A DNA stretch of 19,180 bases, from assembly GCA_000435535.1 (NCBI GenBank), contig FR884552.1, positions 1-19,180 of the forward strand, in the 5' to 3' direction. Source of the DNA: Clostridium sp. CAG:575 (GTDB lineage: Bacteria; Bacillota; Clostridia; TANB77; CAG-508). Under the pieces are notes generated by a model. The model saw only the letters and a list, made by a program, of their open reading frames with translations. It did no database searches and was not told the DNA's origin. Numbering within the stretch: position 1 is the stretch's first letter; every line of letters starts with the position of its first letter. The position numbers and the translations under genes were made by a program. This document shows, in pieces, positions 1-8,600 of this stretch.

Positions 1-51
1 TCAAGTATAAATCCTTAAGAGACACCCCATCGTAATCGTATATTTTATTAC

Positions 52-121
52 TGAACTGTAAAAATTTAAAAGTAAAATTATTGCAATTCACAGCTACAGT
101 TCACAAAAAAAGTAATTTTAC
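52..121 (+). promoter_or_regulatory. Leader of ABC operon with two interleaved inverted repeats
   Basis: Two perfect 9-bp inverted repeats interleave here. TGAACTGTA at 52-60 pairs with TACAGTTCA at 95-103, and GTAAAATTA at 72-80 pairs with TAATTTTAC at 113-121. The arms alternate, so as RNA they could form a pseudoknot or two mutually exclusive stems; as DNA the first pair could be a spaced operator. A weak promoter candidate (TTCACA at 101-106, 17 bp, TAAAAT at 124-129) overlaps the downstream arms. No known riboswitch consensus was recognised. The AT-only arms of the second repeat could easily be chance. Confidence 0.3.
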
Positions 122-157
122 ATAAAATATATTAGGATAAATAAAAGGAGGCAATTT

Positions 158-928
158 ATGAATGAAATATTAGAAGTAAAAAATCTAGGGAAAAAATATC
201 AAAACAAAGATGGCGAAATACAAGCTTTAAAAAATGTAAATTTTCGAGTAAAAAAAGGAGAATTCGTTAGCATAATCGGTCCCAGTGGTTGTGGTAAATC
301 TACTTTACTTTCAATAATAGCAGGATTAGAAGAAAAAACAGAAGGAGAAATTTACATAGAAAATGAAAAAGTTGAAGGTATCTCCCCAAAAATAGGATAC
401 ATGCTTCAAAGAGACTGTCTTTTAGAATGGAAAACTATTTTAGCCAATACACTATTCGGTTTAGAAATAAAAGGTCTAAAAAATAAAGAGTCAATTGCAT
501 ATGTCGAAGAACTACTAAAAAAATACCATTTATATGAATTTAAAAACAAATATCCATCTGAATTATCTGGTGGTATGAGGCAAAGAGTTGCATTAATTAG
601 AACACTTGCAATAAAACCGAAAATTTTATTATTAGATGAAGCTTTTTCTGCATTAGATTATCAAACAAGAATAATGGTTACCAAAGATATTTATAGTATT
701 TTAAAAAAAGAAAAAATAACTGCCCTTATTGTTACACATGACATTTCTGAAGCTATTAGTATGGCTGATAGAGTTTTAGTTTTAAGCAAAAGACCTGGAA
801 CTATTAAAGATATTCACAAAATTAATTTTGAAATAGAAAATAGAACACCTTTAAATTGCAGACAAAGTCCTAAATTTAGTATGTATTTTGATACTTTATG
901 GAAGGAGCTTGGTGTAAATGAACAATAA
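158..928 (+). CDS. ABC transporter ATP-binding protein, SsuB/TauB/ThiZ-like
   Basis: This is the cytoplasmic ATPase of an ABC importer, which powers uptake by hydrolysing ATP beneath the permease. At 256 aa it has the usual length and all nucleotide-binding motifs are intact: Walker A GPSGCGKST at residues 41-49, Q-loop Gln84, signature LSGGM at 136-140, Walker B ILLLDE at 156-161, and the H-loop His in IVTHD near 194. The start follows a strong AAAGGAGG site. The last 11 bases overlap the permease start, which suggests translational coupling. The family (nitrate/sulfonate/taurine/HMP-type importers) is clear. The substrate is not: relatives carry alkanesulfonates, taurine, thiamine precursors and other small compounds. 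Confidence 0.93.
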   Translation: MNEILEVKNLGKKYQNKDGEIQALKNVNFRVKKGEFVSIIGPSGCGKSTLLSIIAGLEEKTEGEIYIENEKVEGISPKIGYMLQRDCLLEWKTILANTLFGLEIKGLKNKESIAYVEELLKKYHLYEFKNKYPSELSGGMRQRVALIRTLAIKPKILLLDEAFSALDYQTRIMVTKDIYSILKKEKITALIVTHDISEAISMADRVLVLSKRPGTIKDIHKINFEIENRTPLNCRQSPKFSMYFDTLWKELGVNEQ

Positions 929-1710
929 TATATCAAATGAAAGAAAAAAATTTATAAAAAAAGCTAAACGTGAAAAATTTTTAGTTTTTTTTACACAAAT
1001 TGCAGTATTAATCTCTTTTCTATTATTATGGGAATATCTAGCGAACGCAAAAATAATTGATAGCTTTATCACAAGTCAACCAACTAGAATTTTAAAAACT
1101 TTTTTGAATTTAACCTCTAATAATTTACTAACACATATAAGAGTTACTGTATATGAAACAGCTGTTGGTTTCTGTCTAGGCACTTTTTTAGGGTTTATAA
1201 TTGCAATTATTTTATGGTGGTCAAAATTTTTAGCAAAAGTTTCTGAACCATTTTTAGTAGTTTTAAATAGTTTGCCTAAAGTAGCTTTACGGTCCTATTA
1301 TAATTATATGGGTAGGTTCTGGCACTTCTGCTATTATTGTTATGGCTATTGCAATTTCTTTAATCGTAACAATATTAGAAATTTTAAATGGCTTTTTAAA
1401 AACTGATAAGGAAATCATTAAAATGGCAAAATCCTTTAATTGTACTAAATTGCAATTACTAACTAAAATTATTATTCCTGCAAATACTAGTACATTTATT
1501 AATTCTCTAAAAGTAAATATAGGTCTCTCTCTTGTTGGTGTTATATCTGGTGAATTCTTGGTTTCTAAGGCTGGTTTAGGATATTTAATTGTATATGGAG
1601 GTCAGGTTTTTAAATTAGATTTGGTCATGACTAGTGTTATAATATTAGGAATAGTTGCTGGAATTATGTATGGTGGTGTCTTATTATTAGAAAAATTTAT
1701 CCGAAAATAA
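918..1710 (+). pseudogene. ABC transporter permease (SsuC/TauC-like), frameshifted
   Basis: This is the inner-membrane permease of the importer, split by one frameshift. Read from ATG 918, the protein is normal through LPKVAL (residue 124) and then turns to nonsense and stops at 1406. Removing the single C at 1290 joins it to the frame ending at 1710 and gives GPIIIIWVGSG, as expected at that place in the family. The joined product would be 263 aa, a normal length. Both halves are otherwise well kept: an N-terminal membrane segment near residues 23-43, and downstream the EAA-like cytoplasmic loop around AKSFNCTKLQ and a final helix. Either the gene was inactivated recently or the base is a sequencing or assembly error. 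The spot is not a homopolymer, which makes a simple sequencing slip less obvious. If real, the importer should not work. Confidence 0.85.
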
Positions 1711-1716
1711 TTTATG

Positions 1717-1772
1717 ATTTTATGTGATAGCAAAAAATTAAATCTCTCCAAAATTATTCTATCATATAAAAT
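1717..1772 (+). promoter_or_regulatory. Intercistronic hairpin before the binding-protein gene
   Basis: A 14-bp stem (1717-1730 with 1759-1772, one G-U pair) encloses a 28-nt loop. It begins just after the permease stop, and the ribosome site TAGGAGG follows immediately at 1774-1780. There is no U-tract, so it is not a typical terminator. It could protect or process the binding-protein mRNA so that this subunit is made in excess, a common arrangement for ABC importers; that role is inferred. Confidence 0.5.
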
Positions 1773-1786
1773 TTAGGAGGTTTATA

Positions 1787-2800
1787 GTGAAAAAGAAAAT
1801 TATAATTTCTATACTTATATTAATAATAATTGTTATAATTATTGGTGTAATTATTATAAAAAAACAAAATAACAACACAAATGGAGAAAATATCGTAATT
1901 AAAATGAATGAAGTAACACGTTCTGTTTTTTATGCTCCACAATATGTTGCAATAAACAATGGTTATTTTAAAGATTATGGAATTGATATTGAATTAATGA
2001 CCGGGCAAGGTGCTGACGCTGTAATGACATCTGTTTTATCTGGAGAAGCTCAAATTGGTTTTGCTGGACCTGAAGCTTCAATTTACGTTTATAATGAAGG
2101 TAAAGAAGATTACACTCAAGTATTTGCACAATTAACAAAAAGAGATGGTTCCTTCTTAGTTTCTAAAGATAAACTTTCTGATTTCAAATGGGAATACTTA
2201 AAAGGAAAAACAATCATTCCAGGTAGAAAAGGTGGAGTTCCATATATGACTTTAGAATATGTTATAAAACAACATGGATTAAATCCTAAAACAGATTTAA
2301 AATTAGATGATAGTATAAAATTTGATTTAATGGCAAGTGCCTTTACTTCTGGCAGTGCTGATTTTGTAACATTATTTGAACCAACTGCATCAAATATACA
2401 AAATTTAGGAAAAGGCTATATTGTTGCATCTGTTGGAAAAGAATCTGGTGAAATCCCTTATACTGCATATTTTGCTAAAAAAAGTTACATTCAAAAAAAT
2501 GAACAAACAATACAAGATTTTACTAATGCAATATATAAAGGTCAAAAATGGGTTAAAGAACATACTTCAAAAGAAATAGCCGAAACAATTCAAAATTTTT
2601 TCCCTGGAACTGATTTGAATTTACTTGAAACAGCTATCCAAAGTTATAAAGATATTGATGCTTGGAACGAAAATCCAATTTTGAAAGAAAACAGTTTTAA
2701 CAAATTACAGGATGTTATGAGTTTAGCCGGAGAATTGGAGAAAAAAGCTCCATATGATAAAATTATAAACAACAAATATGCTGAAGAAGCAATTAAATAA
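1787..2800 (+). CDS. NMT1/THI5-like ABC transporter substrate-binding protein
   Basis: This is the extracytoplasmic binding protein of the importer. It starts at GTG 1787 behind TAGGAGG and is 337 aa. Residues 1-4 are basic (MKKK), 5-24 are an almost pure Ile/Leu/Val membrane segment, and the folded domain begins near residue 38. Typical SsuA/NMT1 features follow: APQYVAINNGYFKDYGIDIE, repeated GxAD/SGxAQIG elements and a C-terminal helical region with KYAEEAIK. There is no Cys after the hydrophobic segment, so it should stay anchored by its N-terminal helix instead of being a lipoprotein, unlike most Gram-positive homologues. The ligand cannot be read from sequence; thiamine-precursor or sulfonate-like compounds are possible by family only. 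Confidence 0.88.
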   Translation: MKKKIIISILILIIIVIIIGVIIIKKQNNNTNGENIVIKMNEVTRSVFYAPQYVAINNGYFKDYGIDIELMTGQGADAVMTSVLSGEAQIGFAGPEASIYVYNEGKEDYTQVFAQLTKRDGSFLVSKDKLSDFKWEYLKGKTIIPGRKGGVPYMTLEYVIKQHGLNPKTDLKLDDSIKFDLMASAFTSGSADFVTLFEPTASNIQNLGKGYIVASVGKESGEIPYTAYFAKKSYIQKNEQTIQDFTNAIYKGQKWVKEHTSKEIAETIQNFFPGTDLNLLETAIQSYKDIDAWNENPILKENSFNKLQDVMSLAGELEKKAPYDKIINNKYAEEAIK

Positions 2801-2811
2801 TATATTTTTTC

Positions 2812-2860
2812 AAAGTGGCAAAGTTAATGTTTAGCAATACAACATTAATTTTACCACTTT
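2812..2860. terminator. Hairpin between convergent genes, possible bidirectional terminator
   Basis: An 18-bp stem (2812-2829 with 2843-2860, one mismatch and one G-U pair) has a 13-nt loop. It lies 11 bases after the stop of the binding-protein gene and before the end of the convergent XRE gene. Neither strand has a clean U-tract directly after the stem, so it may act as a transcript end-stabiliser or a weak terminator. Confidence 0.5.
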
Positions 2861-2909
2861 CACTGCTTATATCTCGATTTTACTTAATTAAACTATTTCT
2901 AAAAATATC

Positions 2910-3275
2910 TTACACATTTTGCATAAAATATAATACATCTTTTACATCAATATTATATTTACAAATAAATTCCCCTATTTTATAAATAAGCTTTTGTTGG
3001 GTAGGAGTACATTTTCCCAATAATTCAGAAAATTCTGCCTTCAAATAGTCCTTTGATTCTACATTGCTCCCTGTTAATAGATATCCTGGTGATACATTTA
3101 ATATTTCTGCTACCTGTGTTAATCTTTTTAAATTTATTCCTGCTCTCCCTGTCTCTATTCTACTTAAAAATGCCATTGATACGTCTATTTCTTCTGCTAA
3201 TTCTTCTTGCTTCATACCTTTTGCTAATCTTGCATTTTTTATTCTTTTGCCTATTATTCTATAATCTGGTATCAT
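2910..3275 (-). CDS. XRE-family helix-turn-helix transcriptional regulator
   Basis: A 121-aa DNA-binding protein. Residues about 7-62 form a Cro/C1-type HTH domain (IGKRIKNARLAKGMKQEELA, then IDVSMAFLSRIETGRAGINL). The rest is a short helical tail that may mediate dimerisation. The start is ATG 3275, because a near-perfect GGAGGTGAT site lies just upstream. The longer frame to 3332 would begin with a TTG that is part of the gene's own -35 box, so it is rejected. It has its own promoter (3304-3332) and converges on the ABC operon. Its targets are unknown. XRE proteins of this size often repress their own promoter, and neighbouring genes are possible but unproven targets. Confidence 0.9.
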   Translation of the reverse strand: MIPDYRIIGKRIKNARLAKGMKQEELAEEIDVSMAFLSRIETGRAGINLKRLTQVAEILNVSPGYLLTGSNVESKDYLKAEFSELLGKCTPTQQKLIYKIGEFICKYNIDVKDVLYFMQNV

Positions 3276-3303
3276 CTTATCACCTCCATTTTCCTTATTC
3301 GTA

Positions 3304-3332
3304 AATATATCATTATAAAGGTTACTTGTCAA
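3304..3332 (-). promoter_or_regulatory. Promoter of the XRE regulator
   Basis: On the minus strand, TTGACA (3327-3332), a 17-bp spacer and TATATT (3304-3309) form a near-consensus sigma-A promoter. It lies 28 bp upstream of ATG 3275, in the gap after the Rpn-like gene, so the regulator can be transcribed independently. Confidence 0.75.
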
Positions 3333-3360
3333 TATCTTTTATTGATTTATTTGTAAAATT

Positions 3361-4017
3361 TTATTTTGTAAATTTAAACTTTATATCTTTGATATTAACA
3401 ATATTATATGCCAAATTTATACTACTTCTTTCATATGTTGTATATCTAATCTTTAATCTATTTTGATTTTTAACTATATCCCATTCCTCTTCTCCTGAAT
3501 AAATAACTATTGGAAAAACTATGGGATATTTACTTTTTAATTTTTTCTCTTTTGACCAATTTTCAATTATTTTCATAGAAACTACAAACATCTTATATGC
3601 AATATTATAATCAAGTTTGTTAATATGCTCTATATAAAAATATTTTTGTTCATTTGATAATTTATACAATATAAAATTTGTATTATCAAAACTTTCTTTA
3701 CAATCATTAATTTTAATTATATTTGTGCATAATTTTAAATTTTCTGCCAAAATTTTTGTTTTAAAATTAAAAACTGTATATAAAAATTTTATTAAATTTG
3801 CTTTATCTTTTAATATTTTTATTACTTCATCATCATCTTCTGAACCTTTAATTTCATTACTAACATTATTAATATTTCTACTAATTTTATTCGTCCTGAC
3901 ATAATTTTCCGTTTCAATTAGTTTATATTTTACAGTTTTATCTTCTAATTTTTGAATATTACCTCCTCTCTTTTTATTTGTATAATCTTCATAGTCATTA
4001 AATGAGAAATATCTCAT
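3361..4017 (-). CDS. Rpn/YhgA-like PD-(D/E)XK protein, short and probably degenerate
   Basis: A 218-aa protein resembling the Rpn/YhgA (PDDEXK_2, 'putative transposase') family of recombination-promoting nucleases. The match is in the middle: ILKDKANLIKFLYTVFN near 68-84, then YFYIEH (126-131) with LDYNIAYKMF, and YPIVFPIVIYSGEEEW (164-179), which mirror the family's IEHQS/IEHKS, DYNMAYR and PIVIYTGxxxW blocks. The residue after EH, normally Gln or Lys in the active site, is Ile132, and the next Ser is Asn. The protein stops soon after YNIVNIKDI, whereas relatives are usually near 300 aa. I infer a decaying or inactive member. The start is ATG 4017, five bases after GGAAGGAG; the GTG at 4023 abuts that site and is unlikely. 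Confidence 0.65.
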   Translation of the reverse strand: MRYFSFNDYEDYTNKKRGGNIQKLEDKTVKYKLIETENYVRTNKISRNINNVSNEIKGSEDDDEVIKILKDKANLIKFLYTVFNFKTKILAENLKLCTNIIKINDCKESFDNTNFILYKLSNEQKYFYIEHINKLDYNIAYKMFVVSMKIIENWSKEKKLKSKYPIVFPIVIYSGEEEWDIVKNQNRLKIRYTTYERSSINLAYNIVNIKDIKFKFTK

Positions 4018-4186
4018 GTACACTCCTTCCTTAACTTTACTTCAAAAACATTGATTTTTGTTTGAAACAAACAATAGAATTTTAAAACTTTTGATATAAT
4101 CAATTCTTGATAAAATAAAGATTAAAATTAAAATAACTTTTGAATAAAATCAATTTACTAAATTATTGATAAGCATATATTAACAT

Positions 4187-4222
4187 AAAATGATAGAAAT
4201 TGCAATGAAATTCTATCATTTT
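4187..4222. terminator. Bidirectional hairpin terminator
   Basis: AAAATGATAGAA (4187-4198) pairs perfectly with TTCTATCATTTT (4211-4222) across a 12-nt loop, with A/T tails on both sides that give a U-rich end on either strand. It lies downstream of trmL on the minus strand and is a likely second stop for the mfd operon. The rest of the 4018-4298 gap holds only AT-rich sequence with no convincing gene; a promoter for the Rpn-like gene could not be located with confidence. Confidence 0.55.
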
Positions 4223-4257
4223 TACTAAAAAATTTATGATTTTCTGTAATCAAAAAC

Positions 4258-4280
4258 TACAAATTTCATTGTAATTTGTA
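4258..4280 (-). terminator. Terminator of the mfd operon
   Basis: TACAAATT (4258-4265) pairs with AATTTGTA (4273-4280) across a 7-nt loop, 18 bases after the trmL stop. On the minus strand the stem is followed by GTTTTTG. A run of seven T on the plus side would also allow termination in the other direction. Confidence 0.6.
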
Positions 4281-4298
4281 TTTTTTTGTCATAATATG

Positions 4299-4802
4299 TC
4301 ATTTTTCAAAATATGTACTAATCTCTTGTAATGTTTCAAAATTATGTTGTCTTAATATTTCATATGTAATTATTGCAACTGAATTTGATAAATTTAATGA
4401 TCTTAGTGTTGGTAGCATCGGTATTCTTATAGTCTTTTTATCTAAATATTTTTCCAATAACCATTCTGGCAATCCTTTTGTTTCCTTCCCATATAATACA
4501 AATACTTCATTCATTTTTGAATAATCAATATCTGTATATTTCGTTTTTCCTTTTGTTGTTGCAAAAAACATATTATTTTCTTCTGGTGAATATTTTTGCA
4601 AAAAATCCTCTAATGAATCATGTTCTTCAATTTCTAATTTATCCCAATAATCTAAACCAGCTCTTTTTAATGATTTTTCACTTATATCAAATCCTAATGG
4701 ATGTACAAGATGAAGTTTTGCTCCTGTAATTGCACATGTTCTTGCAATATTACCTGTATTTTGAGGTATTTCTGGTTCAACCATAACTATATTCAATTTC
4801 AT
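4299..4802 (-). CDS. trmL: tRNA (cytidine/uridine-34 2'-O)-methyltransferase TrmL
   Basis: A SPOUT-class enzyme that methylates the ribose of the wobble nucleotide 34 of certain tRNA-Leu species, using S-adenosylmethionine. At 167 aa it is the minimal TrmL (YibK/CspR) size with no extra RNA-binding domain. All three SPOUT motifs are present: EPEIPQNTGNIART at residues 9-22, LYGKETKGLP at 103-112, and IPMLPTLRSLNLSNSVAI at 127-144, which form the cofactor knot. The start follows AGAGGAAAA at a normal distance. It is the last gene of a minus-strand operon, 46 bp after the TrmH-like gene. By family this is cytoplasmic and dimeric. Confidence 0.95.
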   Translation of the reverse strand: MKLNIVMVEPEIPQNTGNIARTCAITGAKLHLVHPLGFDISEKSLKRAGLDYWDKLEIEEHDSLEDFLQKYSPEENNMFFATTKGKTKYTDIDYSKMNEVFVLYGKETKGLPEWLLEKYLDKKTIRIPMLPTLRSLNLSNSVAIITYEILRQHNFETLQEISTYFEK

Positions 4803-4848
4803 TTTATTTTCCTCTTTCTATATTATTATGTTTTAATTATTAAAAATA

Positions 4849-5646
4849 TTAAAATTCATTTTTTATCTTTTGCCTTACATATTCATATAATACAATCCCT
4901 GTAGCAACTGATGCATTTAAACTCTCTGTCTTTCCCAACATTGGAATTTTTATTTTTTCATCAGCCAAATTTTGAATTTCAGCACTTACACCATTTGCTT
5001 CATTGCCCATTACAACAACCTTTTTATTATATTTAATATCATATACGCTATTTTCAGTTTGTAAAGATGTAACAATAACTTTATATTGATGATTTCTAGC
5101 TTCTTGCAATGTTGTCGTTAAATTGTCACATTCAATAATTTTAATTCTAAAAATAGCTCCCATTGTTGAACGGACCACTTTAGGATTATAACAATCAGCA
5201 GTGCCTTTGGAAACCAAAATTTGATTTAACCCTATGCTATCAACAGTTCTTAAAATAGTTCCCAAATTTCCTGGATCTTGTATATCATCCAAAGCTACTA
5301 TTATATCTTGATTATAGTTTATTTCATTTTCAGTACTATTTCTTCCTATAATAGCAAGTAATCCTTGTGGTGTGTTTACATCTGTTATAGTTCTAAAAAT
5401 TTTCTCAGTAACATACACACATTCATATTTTGCAATTTCATACATAAGTTCCTTTGGTATAACATCAGAATTAAGACAATTATCACAAATAACAATTTGC
5501 TTAATATCTGCATTTTCTTCTATTGCCTCTCTGATTAATTTTATACCTTCAATTACAAATTCTTGATTCATATCTCTGTATTTTTTATCTTTTAATTTTT
5601 TCACATGTTTAATAAATTCATTATCTTTACTTGAAATAACTTGCAT
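4849..5646 (-). CDS. TrmH/SpoU-family RNA 2'-O-methyltransferase (RlmB-like)
   Basis: A 265-aa SPOUT methyltransferase that should add a ribose methyl group to rRNA or tRNA using S-adenosylmethionine. Residues 1-95 form the L30e-like SpoU substrate-binding domain (EFVIEGIKLIREAIE). The knotted catalytic domain follows, with motif 1 DIQDPGNLGTILRT (121-134), motif 2 VVVMGNEANGVS (210-221) and motif 3 IPMLGKTESLNASVATGI (234-251). The conserved Asn127, Arg133, Glu216 and Asn244 are present. The layout matches the YsgA/RlmB/TsnR group, but the target nucleotide cannot be told. It lies 27 bp after mfd and before trmL, so it is presumably co-transcribed with both. Confidence 0.92.
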   Translation of the reverse strand: MQVISSKDNEFIKHVKKLKDKKYRDMNQEFVIEGIKLIREAIEENADIKQIVICDNCLNSDVIPKELMYEIAKYECVYVTEKIFRTITDVNTPQGLLAIIGRNSTENEINYNQDIIVALDDIQDPGNLGTILRTVDSIGLNQILVSKGTADCYNPKVVRSTMGAIFRIKIIECDNLTTTLQEARNHQYKVIVTSLQTENSVYDIKYNKKVVVMGNEANGVSAEIQNLADEKIKIPMLGKTESLNASVATGIVLYEYVRQKIKNEF

Positions 5647-5673
5647 AAATATTTCCTTTCCAAAAATTTATTG

Positions 5674-8600
5674 TTATTTTTCTAATTGTTTTAAAAATTC
5701 TGCCACATCATTTAAAATCTGTCTTTCATTTGTAGTTCCAATATCCAAAGTAATCATCGGCTTTACCCCTGGAGAAAATTTAAGCCTATTTTTATATATT
5801 GAGACTAATTTTTGAATATCAACATCAAATTTACTTTGTTCAAATATAAACACAACAGCTGTTCTTTTGCTTGCAATTTTGGTTATATACAATGGCTTTG
5901 CCATATATTTTATACGTGCAATATCTAATAAATTTTCAATTTCTGATGGCATATTACCAAATCTATCTATTATTTCATCAGTGATATCTTGTATATCTTT
6001 TTCACTTTTACATAATGCGATATCTTGATAAATTTCAATTTTTTGAGAAGAATCTGGAATATATTCATCTGGTATATAACTTGTTACATTCAAGTCAATT
6101 TGAATATCTAAATCTGGCTCTACTTTAACTCCTTGCATTTCTTTTACAACTTCATCTAATAAGTTACAATATGTTTCATAACCTACTTGTTCTAAATGAC
6201 CTGATTGAATTTCTCCAAGTAAACTTCCTGCTCCTCTTATTTCCAAATCACGCATTGCTATTTTAAAACCTGACCCAAATTCAGTAAATTCTTTGATAGC
6301 TTTTAATCTTTTATCAGCTTCTTCTGATAGCATTTTATCTCTTTTATAAGTTATATAAGCATATGCTTGCCTATCTGACCTTCCTACTCTACCTCTAATT
6401 TGATATAATGCTGCTAATCCCATTCTATCAGCATTTTCCACGATTATTGTATTTGCATTTGGAATATCAATTCCAGATTCTAATATAGTTGTACATACCA
6501 ATACATTTGATTTCTTATCTATAAAATCTTCCATAATTTCTTCAATTTGAGCACCTGTCATTTGACCATGAGCATAAGCTACATCTGCTTCTGGAACTAG
6601 TCTTGATATATCATCTGCTTTCTTTTGAATTGTGTCAACTCTATTATAAATATAAAATACCTGACCTCCTCTTTCCAATTCCTTTGTAATTGCCTCTTTT
6701 ATTACCTCTTCATCATACTCTAACACATAAGTTTGTACTGGTTTTCTATTTTGAGGTGGTTCATAAATAACTGACATATCACGTATTCCAACAATTGACA
6801 TATGCATTGTTCTTGGTATCGGTGTTGCAGTCATTGTCAAAACATCTATATTAGATTTATATTCTTTTATTTTTTCTTTTGCTTTTACACCAAATCTGTG
6901 TTCTTCATCTATTATTAATAATCCAATATCTTTAAATTCAACATCTTTACTTAATAAACGGTGAGTTCCAATTACAACATCAACTTCTCCCAACTTTAGC
7001 TTCTTAATAACTTCATCTTGATATTTTTTTGTTTTGAAACGATTTAAAATTTCAACTTTAATTGGAAAATCCTTCATTCTATCTCTAAATTCTTCATATT
7101 GTTGTTGTGCAAGTACTGTTGTTGGAACCAAATATGCCACCTGTTTTTGATCCATAACAGCTTTAAATGCTGCACGAATTGCTACTTCTGTTTTTCCATA
7201 ACCTACATCTCCGCATAACAAACGATCCATAGGTTTTTGAGCTTCCATATCAGCTTTTACTTCTTCTATACATCTTAATTGATCATCTGTTTCTTGATAT
7301 GGAAACTTATCTTCAAATTGTTGTTGCCAAGGAGTATCCTTACTAAAAGCATATCCCTTTGCTTGCTCCCTCCTTGCATATAATTCAATCAATTCTCTAG
7401 CAACTGCTCTTAAATTATTTTTTACTTTTTCTTTTGTCTTAATCCAATCTTTGCTTCCTAAACTATTTATTTGTAATCCTAATGCATCTCCACCAATATA
7501 TTTTCTGATAGCATCTAATTGATTAGTTGGTACATACAAAATATCATCATTTTTATATTTTAATTTTATATAATCTTTTGTTGTTCCATCTGCCGTTATT
7601 GTATTAACACCGATAAAAATTCCTATTCCATAATTTTTATGTACAACATAATCGCCAACTTTTAAATCTGCAAATACTACCTTTTCTCCTTCTTTATATG
7701 CTTGATGAATAATAGACTTTTTCTTCTTTCCTCCTTCTATTAACTCATCAGCAGCAACAACTACTTGATTTATTTCAAAATTTTCAAAACCTGCCGTTAA
7801 TTTTCCAATAGCTATTGTAACTATATTTTCAGTTGATTTTACTATAATTGTTTGGTCCAGTTTTTCTTCAATCTTACATAAAATATCTTCTTTTTCGAAT
7901 AACTCTTTTAGTTTTTTAGCTTTCTCTTTCGTTGAAATCATTACATAAATACTCTTTTTTTCAGTATTCCATTTTTTTATATCTTCAAAAAGATTTTCAA
8001 TATCACTTTTATAATAACGAATTTCTCTATATTGAAAATTATATCTTTCTGCTTGCTTTTTTGTTACTGTATCTTGTTTTTCCAAATAAATTGAAACTTT
8101 TTCTTGTTCTACTCTTTCAAAATCAATTGAATCCATATTTTCTAAAACTTCTGGAACAATTTTATTTTTTTCTAATAAATTCTTTATAAGATTTGTATTA
8201 TCTTGCAAAATATTTTTTTCTCTTTGCTCTATTTTATTAATTTCATCTAATACAATTAGATAATTATCCTTTACATAGTCTAATAAATTGCTACTCTGTG
8301 TATAAAATTCATTAAAATATTTATCAATTTTACTAATATAATTTCCTGCTTTTATTTGTTCTAAGTCTTGCTCTAATATTTCCTCTTGCTTACCTTCTAT
8401 AAGTTTTCCTCTTATTTTTCCAATTATATCTTCTATGTTACTTTCTAGTACATATTCATGTGCTGGATAAATTTGTACTTTTTCTAATGTTCCGATTGAT
8501 CTTTGACTACTTATATTGAAATTTCTTATTGAATCAATTTCATCTCCCCAAAACTCTATTCTTACACCAACAGTATCATTCATAGAAATATCAACAATTC

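Noticed and set aside
1..157. TPP or guanidine riboswitch before the ABC operon
   Set aside because: The conserved core sequences of these riboswitches were not found.
1281..1300. Programmed +1 frameshift in the permease
   Set aside because: TTA to TAC re-pairing by tRNA-Leu is poor and there is no stimulating Shine-Dalgarno or knot; such a signal is not known in this family.
3053..3304. Plus-strand ORFs opposite the XRE gene
   Set aside because: They mirror the coding strand, are hydrophobic nonsense and overlap a well-supported HTH gene with promoter and ribosome site.
1717..4222. Shared TGATAG/CTATCA core in hairpins at 1717-1772 and 4187-4222 as a regulon site
   Set aside because: Only six bases are shared in AT-rich DNA and the hairpins have different settings, so chance is the simpler explanation.
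4276..4904. Plus-strand ORFs opposite trmL and its flanks
   Set aside because: They are antisense to a conserved methyltransferase gene and lack ribosome sites of note.
7932..8189. 85-aa plus-strand ORF within mfd
   Set aside because: It is antisense to conserved Mfd sequence and shows the Phe/Leu-rich composition typical of the reverse of Lys/Glu-rich coding DNA.
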